64,000 bases of DNA, from the NCBI GenBank assembly GCA_934700895.1, contig CAKUXV010000005.1:1-64000 (forward strand), given 5' to 3'. Both the position numbers and the translations under genes were made by a program. Numbering within the stretch: position 1 is the first letter of the stretch; each line of letters begins with the position of its first letter. Of the stretch, positions 34,102 through 43,495 are shown in pieces. Below the pieces are notes generated by a model. That model saw only the letters and a list, made by a program, of their open reading frames with translations, did not search any database and was not told the DNA's origin. This DNA is from an uncultured Bacilli bacterium (GTDB lineage Bacteria > Bacillota_I > Bacilli_A > RFN20 > CAG-826).

Positions 34102-35236
34102 TTTGCTTCGCCCTCTCCGCTTCGATTTTCGCTCGCTCCGCCCCAATTAGGGCCACATCGTTGGTGAAAACCATCGTATGCGACAGAATTTCGGACAAGG
34201 ACGCCCCGTCTTGGCGGATGATCATAAATCCAGTGGAAATCACTCCAAGGACTCCGCCAAAAGCTAGAAACAAGGATAGCCGCAACGCCGTCATCCCAAA
34301 CAAGGCGAACGGGAGCATAAATCCATCAAACCCATATACAAAGAACGTTGCAAAGGGGATTCCGAAAGACCCTATCAAGAAACTAACGGTTCCCCGTAAA
34401 AAGATTTGCGACCATTTTAAAGGTCCTCCTTCTTCTCCAAGCGGTTCTAAGTGCATTACTCGTTTTCCTACAGCGCGACCCGTTTTGCCAATGCAAGGAA
34501 TTAAAAAATAAAAGACGCCTCCAGCAACGATATAACTGAATATCGCACCAAGACCCAGCATCAAATAATGTTTCGTCGCAGCGTTCGTATACGCCTTCAA
34601 ATAATCGCTATAGGGGGTGGACTGGGCAAATTCCGTCCAAGCAACTTGATATTTTTTGGAATAAAACTCCTTCACGGTTCGCGCAGCATTCACTACATCG
34701 GCGTTTGCCCTCTCCCCTTCCACGTAATCCTTAAGAAAAACGCGCAAAGAGGAAGAAAGCACGGCAACACGCCCTTCTCCACTGGGTTCGAAGATGCAGC
34801 CTTCTTGGCCTAGTTCCAAAATTTCAGTGTTATAACGCTTCACGCTATAAAAGGGCTTTTGAGGGCTTTCATACTGGCAATAATATCGATAAAGCGAATC
34901 CGTTGGCTCGTTGGTTCCATCGTAGGCGTATACGCGCTCCACGTAGGCTTCCGCTAACTTTTCGTCGCTATAGATGCCATTTTCCTCGTCTTGAATCCTT
35001 AAGCCAGAACGTTGAGATTCTTCATTTAGCAACACAATCTGTTCCGAGGCCGCTTTGCCTAAAGAGGAATGGTCGATTCCCAGGGCAACCAGGGCATAAA
35101 CCATCATTTCTAAAACCAGCATCAAAAAGAAGTCCGCAAGCTCTGCCAAGACTCTTTTTCCCTTCTTTCCCGGGACTAAAATAATCGATTTTTCCTCTTC
35201 AGGAACAAAAGATGAAGGCATGCCGTTCGAATTCAC
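34091..35236 (-). CDS. RDD-family membrane protein (locus 1, first of pair)
   Basis: About 380 residues: a cytoplasmic N-terminus, a hydrophobic helix near residue 35-55, a long outside loop of about 170 residues, then four hydrophobic helices with the RDD-like GKTGRAVGKRVMHLEPLG and MIIRQDGASLSEILSHT. The start is uncertain. GTG at 35236 follows a TTGTCC-16-TAAACT promoter by seven bases (leaderless), and ATG at 35221 has no ribosome site. Coupled to the next RDD gene by overlap. Divergent from araC. Confidence 0.75.
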   Translation of the reverse strand: MNSNGMPSSFVPEEEKSIILVPGKKGKRVLAELADFFLMLVLEMMVYALVALGIDHSSLGKAASEQIVLLNEESQRSGLRIQDEENGIYSDEKLAEAYVERVYAYDGTNEPTDSLYRYYCQYESPQKPFYSVKRYNTEILELGQEGCIFEPSGEGRVAVLSSSLRVFLKDYVEGERANADVVNAARTVKEFYSKKYQVAWTEFAQSTPYSDYLKAYTNAATKHYLMLGLGAIFSYIVAGGVFYFLIPCIGKTGRAVGKRVMHLEPLGEEGGPLKWSQIFLRGTVSFLIGSFGIPFATFFVYGFDGFMLPFALFGMTALRLSLFLAFGGVLGVISTGFMIIRQDGASLSEILSHTMVFTNDVALIGAERAKIEAERAKQNEQ

Positions 35237-35243
35237 AGGCTTA

Positions 35244-35271
35244 AGTTTACGTTTTTTTGTCTCGTGGACAA
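35244..35271 (-). promoter_or_regulatory. Possible leaderless promoter of the RDD pair
   Basis: TTGTCC (35266-35271) and TAAACT (35244-35249) with a 16-nt spacer, both 4 of 6 to consensus, seven bases before an in-frame GTG. Weaker than the other leaderless cases. Confidence 0.4.
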
Positions 35272-35298
35272 GGAGGACGCAATTTCTAATGCACGTTC

Positions 35299-35327
35299 TT
35301 CGACCCTTTTTCAATGCGTGTTACAAT
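35299..35327 (+). promoter_or_regulatory. araC-type regulator promoter
   Basis: TTCGAC (35299-35304) and TACAAT (35322-35327) with a 17-nt spacer, giving a leader of about 28 nt with an AGGAGGG ribosome site. Confidence 0.65.
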
Positions 35328-35362
35328 AAGAAGGTTCCGTTCCAGATAAGGAGGGCACCATC

Positions 35363-36223
35363 ATGCGCGTTTATTCGTCCAAAGAATATCAGCAGCAGGA
35401 ACCAAACCTGCATATTTTCTATGGGAAAGCCTATCCGGAAGCCAAACATACCCATGATTTTGTAGAAATCGTCTATATCGACTCTGGCAAAATCGACCAT
35501 ATTGTCAACGGCAAAGAGTTCCATGCCAAAAAAGGGGATTTGCTCTTTTTGAATTACAATAGCGTCCATTCCTTCAAGCCCCTTTGCCCCTCCACCTATT
35601 ACAACATCTCCTTTTACCCCGAAATTCTAGAGAAAATCATCACCCCGGAGAACGCGTTCAGTTTGCTTTCGCTATCTACCTTCAACGAAATCTCCAAAGA
35701 AACCAATGAAGGGCTCGTTTCCTTTAACGCCCACGAACAACGGATCGTCAAAAACATCCTGGATGCTATCGCAGAAGAGCAAAGCAAACACCTTCCGCGC
35801 TTCGAAGTCATCAACGAATCGTATATGAACATCCTCATCACGATGATTTTGCGGAAAACCTCCTTGCCGGATGAACCCGAAACCAACGCTTGGAACGAAT
35901 TGGCCGACTACATCAGCGACAACCTCGATAGCGACCTCTCCCTCGAGGCTTTAGCCAAAAAGTGTTTCTATAACCCCTCGTATTTCTCTCGCTTATTCAA
36001 GAGCAAATTCAAGATCTCTCTGGTTGAATACGTCTCTAATAAGCGCGTTGAAAAAGCCATTGGTCTATTAACGGACACCGAGCTTTCGATCAAAGCCATC
36101 GCCTCGGCCTGCGGATTCTCCAACAAAAGCGTCTTCTACCGCACTTTTGCCAAAATCACCGGCAAAACCCCGATGGAATATCGAGGGAAAAGAGACATCC
36201 TTCCTCCATTAGACAACAAGTAA
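35363..36223 (+). CDS. AraC-family transcriptional regulator
   Basis: A 286-residue regulator. The N-terminal half is a cupin-type sensor (HTHDFVEIVYIDSG, FHAKKGDLLFLN), and the C-terminal 100 residues hold the two AraC helix-turn-helices (LSLEALAKKCFYNPSYFSRL and IKAIASACGFSNKSVFYRTF). Such proteins usually activate sugar-use genes. It sits directly before the GH130 and esterase genes and divergent from the RDD-ABC locus, so both are likely targets. Confidence 0.93.
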   Translation: MRVYSSKEYQQQEPNLHIFYGKAYPEAKHTHDFVEIVYIDSGKIDHIVNGKEFHAKKGDLLFLNYNSVHSFKPLCPSTYYNISFYPEILEKIITPENAFSLLSLSTFNEISKETNEGLVSFNAHEQRIVKNILDAIAEEQSKHLPRFEVINESYMNILITMILRKTSLPDEPETNAWNELADYISDNLDSDLSLEALAKKCFYNPSYFSRLFKSKFKISLVEYVSNKRVEKAIGLLTDTELSIKAIASACGFSNKSVFYRTFAKITGKTPMEYRGKRDILPPLDNK

Positions 36224-36276
36224 AAATTCGTCATTCCGCTTTTTTTATAATGAAATAAAGTCTAGGAAACGGATCC

Positions 36277-37230
36277 ATGAAAGCACCCTTCCCTTTTGTA
36301 AAACGTCCCGTTTCGAATAGCGATCCCTTTTGGCGTTACCCCGGTAATCCCGTCATTGGTAGAAATCAGGGCTCATTAGCCCGCGTTTTCAATTCCGCCC
36401 TTCTTCCGTATGGCGATGGCTATATTGGGATATTCCGCGCGGAGAAAAGAGATTCGGTCCCCCATTTGTTCTTAGGCCGAAGCGCGGACGGGATTCATTT
36501 TGAAATCGAGGGGACCCCCATCCAATTTACTTATGAAGACGGTCGACAAGACGATGCCGCGTACGGATATGACCCACGATTAATCGAAATGGAGGGAAAA
36601 TATTACATCCTGTGGTGCGACGACCTTAACGACAGCCCCGCGATTAATATTGGCTATACGGAAGACTTCGTTCATTTCACTAAAATGAACCACCCCTTCC
36701 CTCCCAATTCGAGAAACGGCGTCCTTTTCCCCGAGAAATTTAACGGTCAATACCTCGCCCTTTATCGCCCAACCGATGGGGCCGATGGCAACATCTACTG
36801 CTGTCGTTCTCAAGATTTACATCACTGGGGAGACTATTCCCTCTTCCTGCCCAAAACCCATTTTGGCTGGGAGAAATTCAAAATCGGTGCGGGATGCAGC
36901 CCCATCAAAACCAAAGAGGGGTGGCTGTTGATTTATCATGGGGTCATCGATACCTGCAATGGCCTCCTTTATTCCATAGGCGGTGCCCTGTTGGATTTAA
37001 AGGACCCCACCAAAGTGCTTTACCGAAGCAAAGACTATCTTTTGACCCCCGAGGCCCCTTATGAAACTGCTGGATTCGTCTCCAATGTTTGTTTCCCCTG
37101 CAGCGCACTCGTAGATGAACCAACCGGACGAATCGCCCTTTATTATGGCTGCGCCGACACCGTGACCTCCCTCGCTTTTTCCACCATCGATATTCTCATT
37201 TCATATATCAAGGAGCATTCCGAACCATGA
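36277..37230 (+). CDS. GH130-family glycoside phosphorylase
   Basis: A 317-residue five-bladed propeller enzyme of glycoside hydrolase family 130. Conserved elements: YDPRL (98-102), RNGVLFPEK (146-154), SQDLHHWG, KIGAGCSPIKTKEGWLLIYHGV (in two parts, 202-222), and the late FPCSALVDE and YYGCADT. Family members cleave beta-mannosides with phosphate and release mannose 1-phosphate; exact specificity (mannosyl-glucose or manno-oligosaccharide) cannot be read here. It is cytosolic (no signal peptide), which fits import of oligosaccharides by the nearby CUT1 transporter. TATAAT at 36246-36251 may be its own promoter. The stop overlaps the esterase start (ATGA). Confidence 0.9.
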   Translation: MKAPFPFVKRPVSNSDPFWRYPGNPVIGRNQGSLARVFNSALLPYGDGYIGIFRAEKRDSVPHLFLGRSADGIHFEIEGTPIQFTYEDGRQDDAAYGYDPRLIEMEGKYYILWCDDLNDSPAINIGYTEDFVHFTKMNHPFPPNSRNGVLFPEKFNGQYLALYRPTDGADGNIYCCRSQDLHHWGDYSLFLPKTHFGWEKFKIGAGCSPIKTKEGWLLIYHGVIDTCNGLLYSIGGALLDLKDPTKVLYRSKDYLLTPEAPYETAGFVSNVCFPCSALVDEPTGRIALYYGCADTVTSLAFSTIDILISYIKEHSEP

Positions 37231-38264
37231 ACGAAGAAAAACGCAAAGAACTTCTTTCCTATTTTTTAAACGAAGAATATGGCGTTCTCCCCTCTTTTGA
37301 CGACGTGCATGTTTACTATGAGGTCGTCGACGAATTCCCCGATGCCTTGAAAGCCCATCGAAAAGATTTACGTTGCCATTTAGAAAGGAAGGGGCGTTAC
37401 ACCTCCTTTGGATTTGATTTGTTCGTGCCGTCCAAACCAAAAGGCGTCTTTGTTTTCCTTTGCAATCGTCCTGTTGGTCAAATTAGCAAAAAAGAAATTG
37501 ACCCGAACCGCGACCTTAAAAGCTCTTTTTATCCGATTGAAACCATTCTAAAAAGGGGTTATGCCTGCTGCGCATTTCTCACCGCGGAAGTCGCGGAAGA
37601 CAAGGCTGGATTTCGCTTCGGCATGAATTCCCTTTTTCCCGACATCAATCACGAAGACCCCCATTCCTATGGGACGCTTCTATTTTGGGCAAAGGGATTC
37701 AGCCTCATCATCGACTATCTAAAGCAAGACCCCCTCACCAAGGATTTGCCCATTGCAACCGTCGGCCATTCTCGCGGGGGCAAAACCAGTCTATTAGCCG
37801 GGGTAATCGACCCCCGTATCGGCCTCGTTTGCTCTAGTTGCGCCGGATGTGCAGGCGACGCCGAGGAATCTAATTACCATAAAGGGGCCGAAACGATTCA
37901 AGTCATCACGAAAGCCTTCCCCTTCTGGTTCGCGCCCGCCTTTAGAAAATATGCTAAGGACAAGAGAGAGTACGATCAAAGCGAATTCCTCTCTCTCATC
38001 GCCCCCCGTTTGCTTTATACCTCTTCCAAGTCGGAAGACCTTTGGGCCGATCCCGTCGGTGAATTTGAAACCCTGCAAAAAGTCTCAAAAATTTATGAAG
38101 AAAAAGGTTTAAAAGGTTTTGGGCCTAAAGAAGCGTTCGATATTCGTCAGGAGTTTATCTGTCAAGAAGGAAATATTGCTCACCATCACCTTTTCGGGGA
38201 ACACGACTTGGATGAGCGTGACTGGAATCTCTACATGGATTTTTGGGATAAGCATCGCGGATAA
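37227..38264 (+). CDS. Alpha/beta-hydrolase esterase, probably carbohydrate esterase
   Basis: A 345-residue hydrolase with nucleophile elbow GHSRGGKTS (Ser182), a cysteine-rich segment after it (CSSCAGCAGDAE) and a late histidine region (IAHHHLFGEHDLDERDWNLYMDFW) that fits the catalytic His of xylan- or glucuronyl-type esterases (CE15-like or related). No signal peptide, so it acts on imported material. Its coupling to the GH130 gene suggests removal of acetyl or other ester groups from manno-oligosaccharides. Confidence 0.78.
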   Translation: MNEEKRKELLSYFLNEEYGVLPSFDDVHVYYEVVDEFPDALKAHRKDLRCHLERKGRYTSFGFDLFVPSKPKGVFVFLCNRPVGQISKKEIDPNRDLKSSFYPIETILKRGYACCAFLTAEVAEDKAGFRFGMNSLFPDINHEDPHSYGTLLFWAKGFSLIIDYLKQDPLTKDLPIATVGHSRGGKTSLLAGVIDPRIGLVCSSCAGCAGDAEESNYHKGAETIQVITKAFPFWFAPAFRKYAKDKREYDQSEFLSLIAPRLLYTSSKSEDLWADPVGEFETLQKVSKIYEEKGLKGFGPKEAFDIRQEFICQEGNIAHHHLFGEHDLDERDWNLYMDFWDKHRG

Positions 38265-38328
38265 TCGGCAAAGTTCTATTGCGTGTTTCTTTTAAGCATG
38301 TATTCTTTTTTCAAAGGGAAACACGAAT

Positions 38329-39075
38329 ATGGATAAAAAATTCTCGTTGCCCCGTTGGCTGTTCTTAACCTCTTTCATCGTGGCAGCTGTTACCTGCTTT
38401 GCCTATGGCTTATGGCAGTTCATCACCTTCATCGTCTTGATTTCCGATCCCACTTCTTACGTCGCGGGATACCCAGTATTTTTGATGCTCGAATTCGCCA
38501 TTTACGTCGGATTGGGCATCACGTCCCTCCTCCTTTTGGTCCGTTGCAAGAATAAAGACGAGGGCGGGATGTTGGCCAAACTCTATTATTCCATCTTCCT
38601 CATCGCCACCGGAGGATGGCATTTTGTAAGCCCCATCGTCTTCAACATGAATAACTTCGGACCCTTGAATTGCCTCGTCGGTCTCACCAATTTGGTTCTT
38701 GGAATCATCTGCTGCTGCACATTAGGGATGAAAACAAGCAAGGTCTTACTGATCATTGCCGGAAGCTTTGATGCCCTTTGGGCCTTTACTCTTGCGACTT
38801 GGAATCTTGCCAAAGAACGGGCCATCATCGGTCTATTGTTCCTACTCCTTACCGCTGCAGCAATCTTCTTTATCGTCGCAAGTTCCATGGCCAAAGAGAA
38901 AGCAGGGGCGTCTATCGTGGAGCAGGCCAACACACCCAATCAACCAGAGCCATCTCCCCTAACTGAAGCCGATTATGAAGCCTTAACCAAACTCAAAGAA
39001 TTGCTAGATATGGGCATTCTTACCCAAGAGGAATTTGGTCAAAAGAAACACGAACTTCTCTCAAAGCATCAATAA
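38329..39075 (+). CDS. Polytopic membrane protein with SHOCT tail
   Basis: A 248-residue protein with about six hydrophobic segments (between residues 10 and 190), a short linker, and a C-terminal SHOCT motif (LTKLKELLDMGILTQEEFGQKK). SHOCT domains are short oligomerisation or membrane-associated tails. Single gene with an AAAGGG ribosome site and a terminator after it. Function unknown. Confidence 0.8.
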   Translation: MDKKFSLPRWLFLTSFIVAAVTCFAYGLWQFITFIVLISDPTSYVAGYPVFLMLEFAIYVGLGITSLLLLVRCKNKDEGGMLAKLYYSIFLIATGGWHFVSPIVFNMNNFGPLNCLVGLTNLVLGIICCCTLGMKTSKVLLIIAGSFDALWAFTLATWNLAKERAIIGLLFLLLTAAAIFFIVASSMAKEKAGASIVEQANTPNQPEPSPLTEADYEALTKLKELLDMGILTQEEFGQKKHELLSKHQ

Positions 39076-39361
39076 AATTGATGAAAAGCCGAGCCGAAAA
39101 GGTTCGGTTTTTTGAGGCAAACGTAATCCCCAAAAAAAGGTTTTCGAATCAGGCGGCCTACTCACGCTTTATGTATATTTGTGTATCTTTATGTATATTT
39201 CAATTTTTAATGTATGTTTGCAGGCTTAAAGAGATGAGCAGGCTAAGACATCGGGCGGTCAGGATCGGTCTTTGGTTTTCACAGAAAAACAGTTTTATCA
39301 ACCCAGTCTTATCTGCATAGCAGTTTTAAACAAAATTTCAAATATCCGAAGGGCAATTGTT
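39076..39361. other. AT-rich intergenic stretch with short repeats
   Basis: After the SHOCT-gene terminator no gene is visible. The segment around 39167-39215 is much richer in A+T than its surroundings and repeats CTTTATGTATATTT twice. It leads into the decayed ATPase gene, and may be leftover acquired DNA. Confidence 0.5.
39089..39113 (+). terminator. Terminator of the SHOCT gene
   Basis: A CCGAGCC/GGTTCGG stem (one G-T pair) with a five-base loop followed by six T residues. Confidence 0.88.
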
Positions 39362-40758
39362 ATGGACTTTAAAAGAAAAGCGTACCCCAAACTTCAGGCA
39401 TGGAAGCAAAAGAAAAACCGAATGCCCCTTATCGTCGAAGGGCTTCGTCAGGTAGGAAAAGTTATATCGTTAATAAATTTGCATTAGAAAATTATGAACA
39501 CGTCGCCGTTTTCGATTTTCGCCATAATCAAAAAATTCGTGAGTGTTTCCAAGGGAACCTTACCGTGGAAGATATACTCGGGTCGGCAAGCGTATATTTT
39601 CCTCCCGATACATTTGTCCCAGGCCACACCGTTTTGATTTTTGAAGAAATGGGGACTGCGATGGAGCAAGAACATCACTGAAATCTTTTGCTTTAGACGG
39701 AAACTACGACGTCATAGCCACAGGATCCCTGCTCGGAGTCGACAATTACCGAAAAAAAGAAAAAGCTGCCCATTCCAACAGAATATGAGGGATTTCTAAA
39801 AATGAGTTCTCTCGATTTTGAAGAATTTCTTTGGGCATTCTCGACGCCAAAAGTAGCCATCGAGCGTTTAAAGGAAACAGCAATAGGAGAGGCATCCTTG
39901 CCACTACCTTTGCAAACATATTTTTAGATATGATGAAGCGATATATTGCAATTGGCGGCATGCCCGATATTATCAAATCCTTCCAACAAAGCAATACTCA
40001 TGCGTCGGCTCGCAAAGTTCAGGAAAGACTTTTGCATGATTTCCGCGGGGATTTTGGGCGCATCGTTGACGCCGACGGGGCGGAAACAATCGACTATCAT
40101 CTTCAAACTCAGTTAAATCAAATTTTCGACTCCATACCCACGCAATTAAGCCGCGAGACAGGAAATTGTAAGTTTCAATTTGCGTCCGTCGGTCGTGGCA
40201 CCAGGGCATCCACCTTCAAAAACGCAGTAGATTGGTTGGAAAAAACTGGGCTGGTGTTGAAGGTATATAACACCAAAGCCATCGAAGTTCCTTTAACAGC
40301 CAATGTAGACGACAGTTCCTACAAGTTGTTCTCATCCGACATTGGGCTTTTGATAGCCTGTTTCCCACTTTCGACGTTACAAAGCTTTCTTAACGACACC
40401 CTCGGAAGCAAAAAAGGCGCCATTTATGAAAGTTAACAGCAATCATGATTTCAAAATCTGGATTTCCACTTTTCTATTACAGCGATACCAAAAAACATCT
40501 AGAGATTGATTATCTTTTGGATACAAAGGGCGGAATCATCCTGTATAAGAAAAATCAACCAACGGAAAAATGGCAGCAAGCAAAGCCGTGATGAAAGGTG
40601 AAACACCCTACCGGTGAAGCAATGCATTAAAGCCGTTCAAAGCGGATTCGGAGAAGGGGATTTTTCCTAACGATTCCCCGTATGCCTTCCTTTCTTACTT
40701 AGAAAACGAGCGAAATAGATTGGAAGATGGGCTGATTGCCAAACCCATTGCCATGTAA
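39362..40758 (+). pseudogene. Decayed AAA ATPase of the DUF4143 type
   Basis: Fragments in different frames together make one protein. MDFKRKAYPKLQAWK and PLIVEGLRQVGK (Walker A region with a frame break) come first; then ENYEHVAVFDFRH, TVLIFEEMG (Walker B region), SSLDFEEFLWAF, and a long intact piece at 39831-40436 (MKRYIAIGGMPDIIKSFQ, then LSRETGNCKFQFASVGRG, and FSSDIGLLIA). From about 40434 to 40591 it continues in another frame with SGFPLFYYSDTKKHLEIDYLL. The end is near 40758 (YAFLSYLENERNRLEDG). At least four frameshifts or stops show it is dead. It lies beside tRNA-Lys in AT-richer DNA, so it was probably acquired. Confidence 0.85.
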
Positions 40759-40828
40759 CAATCACCCTTGGAACAAACGTAGCCAAAAAAAAGAAAACCT
40801 CCGATTTTCGGAGGCCAATGATTTTGAT

Positions 40829-40904
<76 letters not shown>

Positions 40905-40930
40905 ACATGCTTTCTCAAGAAAGCCCGTGT

Positions 40931-40959
40931 ATTTTACCGCGCTTCATTCTCCTCTTCAA
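40931..40959 (-). promoter_or_regulatory. tRNA-Lys promoter
   Basis: TTGAAG (40954-40959) and TAAAAT (40931-40936) with a 17-nt spacer on the minus strand. Confidence 0.72.
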
Positions 40960-41029
40960 TAGCATTTTTTCGTTCTTTTAGCAAAACGAAATCGAGAAGA
41001 AGGGTGAAGCGGTTTCCGACTCCCTTCTT

Positions 41030-41059
41030 TTGACATTCGCGCGCGCATTCGACTACGAT
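41030..41059 (+). promoter_or_regulatory. Promoter of the SIR2-like operon (leaderless)
   Basis: A perfect TTGACA (41030-41035) and TACGAT (41054-41059) with an 18-nt spacer; seven bases separate the -10 box from the ATG, and no ribosome site is present. Confidence 0.6.
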
Positions 41060-41066
41060 ATGGGTC

Positions 41067-42353
41067 ATGGATAAGAATTCCCGCGACCAATATTTATTCC
41101 AAAAGAAATCCCTCATTTTGTTGTTATATCTCTACTATCAAACAGGGGTGCATTACGAAAGCGTTACCCTAAGGAGTTTTGGTTTTCACTTTGACCCCAC
41201 CTGCAACTTCAAAGCCATCGTCAAATCGAAAAAGGAACACATCCATAAATACACGATCCACATCTATTCTTCTTTATTTCGCGTGAACCTCGAAGAAATG
41301 GACGTCATGGGGAACGTCAATATCATCAAAGTCAAAAGCGTCAAAGATGACGCCTATGTTCCTAACGCCTCCGTGAATATCTATTTTGACGGCGACCACT
41401 TCAAAACCGTGGGGTTTGTGGAAGGCCAACGCGTATGGATTGAATCCCCCAAACACGAAAAAGGACAGGACCTCCTATCCGTCCTAGAATCCGGAGAACA
41501 CCATAACGAATCCGCGGATAGTTTCTTGCTCTGGCTTATGCGCTTCTATTCCACCAAACTCCCCACCGATTTGGTGATGGGGGCCGGCATCAACAAGGAT
41601 TACGGGGCGAAAGACTGGATGGAATTGCTGAATTCCCTCAACCTCAAATTCTATGCCGGAGAAACTACTTCCAAAGAAGAGGTGAAGCACTACATCGGGG
41701 AAGAGGTTTTGACCTCCCCTTCCCTCATGCAGCAAAAAGGTTTCAATATCTACAAGGAACTCGCCCATGAGCTTTACGAATTCGAGGAAGCCAAATCATT
41801 CAACGACCCTGATTCCACCCTTTATCGATGCGTGGACTTTCTTCAAGCCCACCCCGGCACTTCTGTCATCACCTACAATTACGACACGAACCTGGAATAC
41901 CTTCTCCGCAAAAGAGATCTGCTTTATAGCACCATCTACGACGATAATTCCTTCACGGTTAAAAACGCTATCGCGACGATTTATCACGTCCACGGCTTAC
42001 TGCCTTATGGCAAATATGACCAAGAAAAATACACGGATTCCCTCATCTTCAACGAATCCGACTATTATTACCTCTACAACAACCCCTATTCCTGGAACAT
42101 TGCCAAGCAATTGCACGACTTCAAATTCAACGTTTGTTTCTTTATCGGAATCTCTTTGACCGATCCCGATATGAAACGCCTTTTGGAGCTTGGCCAAAAC
42201 TATTTGAAGTTCAATTTCATCTTCATGAAGCGCCAAAAGGGATATTCTCCCAGTGTGTTTAACATCATCTCCTCCTATTTCTTCACTTTTGACCTCATCG
42301 TCATCTGGGTCAACGAATATGAGGAAATCGGGGATTGGCTGAAGAGGTTATGA
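41067..42353 (+). CDS. SIR2-like domain protein, putative NADase
   Basis: A 428-residue protein. The first 150 residues match nothing I know and include a beta-rich part with YFDGDHFKTVGFVEGQ. From about residue 168 it shows a SIR2-like fold: GAGINKDYGAKDW (172-184, in the Gly-rich NAD loop), VITYNYDTNLE (267-277), the histidine motif IYHVHG (305-310), SLIFNESDYYYLY and FIGISLTDPDMKRLL. SIR2-like proteins of this kind (SIR2_2 group) often act as NAD-depleting effectors in phage defence. It has no visible partner of the usual defence type; instead its stop overlaps the start of an RDD gene (ATGA) in an ABC-transporter operon. Confidence 0.82.
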   Translation: MDKNSRDQYLFQKKSLILLLYLYYQTGVHYESVTLRSFGFHFDPTCNFKAIVKSKKEHIHKYTIHIYSSLFRVNLEEMDVMGNVNIIKVKSVKDDAYVPNASVNIYFDGDHFKTVGFVEGQRVWIESPKHEKGQDLLSVLESGEHHNESADSFLLWLMRFYSTKLPTDLVMGAGINKDYGAKDWMELLNSLNLKFYAGETTSKEEVKHYIGEEVLTSPSLMQQKGFNIYKELAHELYEFEEAKSFNDPDSTLYRCVDFLQAHPGTSVITYNYDTNLEYLLRKRDLLYSTIYDDNSFTVKNAIATIYHVHGLLPYGKYDQEKYTDSLIFNESDYYYLYNNPYSWNIAKQLHDFKFNVCFFIGISLTDPDMKRLLELGQNYLKFNFIFMKRQKGYSPSVFNIISSYFFTFDLIVIWVNEYEEIGDWLKRL

Positions 42354-43495
42354 GAAAACAGTCTTCCTATTGCGAATGCATCGACGCCCCGAGAGGGAGA
42401 AAATTCGGGGCAAAGTTTCTCGATTATTTGCTCTGCGGCGTTTTAAGCATCCTTTTTTATTTTGGAGGACGGGCGATTGCCGACGCCACCCCTTCGGTAA
42501 AATCTCTAACAGCATCTCTCCAATCTCAGCAAAAAGAACTAACGACGCTTGTTTTGAACACCCATTTAGCTGAACGGGGCGAAGATGGGTTGCTGTTATC
42601 GCAAAACACCTTGGCCAATCAGTTTGTTCTATCTCTAGTCAAGGGTTCCCTCTTACATAACGGGACGAACGAATCGGCTTTATCTTCGATTTATTCTAAT
42701 GTTACCCCCGCCTCCGCTACTTCGGACCGCGTTTGTTATTATTACGTGACCTATAAACCCACACACGCGGAATCCTTTGAAACCCTTGGGGGGACCGGCG
42801 AATCCTATTATCGAGATCAGCTAACAAAAGGTTATGAAGACTACTTCGTGGAGAAGGGGTATCCGTTTTTGAGTGATTACCAAGCCAAAGCTTTGGACGA
42901 AGGGCTTCGCAACGCGGATTATTCCTTGGGGACGGAAATCAAAAATCAGCTCACTTCCCGTTACGTGGAATTGCTTCAAAACGGGGCCAAGGAATTTGAA
43001 TCCTCCTATGTGCCTTATTTAGAAATGAATCAGAAATACGAAATGGGGATTTCCGCTTATCTCCAAATTCAAACTGCGGTTGTTCTCCTTTCTTGTTTGC
43101 TCGCTTCCCTCCTCTATTTTGGTTTAAGCCCTTGGATTTTCCAAAACGGTCAAACTCCCGCGGATAAATCCTTCCAACTTTTTTACGAGGATCAAGGCCT
43201 AGAGCCTGGAGTTCGTTTTAAGTTATTTCGCCTTCTATTCGGGGTTATCGATTTCGGCCTTCTTACCCCCTTTGTCCTTGTTCTTTCCTCTGGGGCGGCT
43301 GGATTAGAAATCCTCGCGCAAGGAAAAGTCGGTTATCTTCCATTATGGGCCTGCCCTTTGATTTCTTTGGGGTGGGCGGGATTCCGTTATCTATTCTCTT
43401 TGATCCGAAAAGACCATATTACGTTCTTAGAATGGGCGGGAAAGGCGAGGGAAGTCGATGGACGAAGCGTCGAAATCAATCGAAATTCAAAATAA
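42350..43495 (+). CDS. RDD-like membrane protein (locus 2, first of pair)
   Basis: About 381 residues. A Cys-containing N-terminus with RGRKFGAKFLDYLL is followed by one helix, an outside domain of about 190 residues, and four C-terminal hydrophobic helices, with LIRKDHITFLEW near the end. The start at 42350 overlaps the SIR2-like stop (ATGA); the next RDD gene begins 38 bases before this gene ends. It has the same plan as 34091-35236. Function unknown. Confidence 0.75.
   Translation: MRKQSSYCECIDAPRGRKFGAKFLDYLLCGVLSILFYFGGRAIADATPSVKSLTASLQSQQKELTTLVLNTHLAERGEDGLLLSQNTLANQFVLSLVKGSLLHNGTNESALSSIYSNVTPASATSDRVCYYYVTYKPTHAESFETLGGTGESYYRDQLTKGYEDYFVEKGYPFLSDYQAKALDEGLRNADYSLGTEIKNQLTSRYVELLQNGAKEFESSYVPYLEMNQKYEMGISAYLQIQTAVVLLSCLLASLLYFGLSPWIFQNGQTPADKSFQLFYEDQGLEPGVRFKLFRLLFGVIDFGLLTPFVLVLSSGAAGLEILAQGKVGYLPLWACPLISLGWAGFRYLFSLIRKDHITFLEWAGKAREVDGRSVEINRNSK

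Noticed and set aside
41067..42353. SIR2-like gene as a classical protein deacetylase (sirtuin)
   Set aside because: The zinc-ribbon cysteines of deacetylase sirtuins are missing and the motif spacing follows the SIR2_2 group instead.
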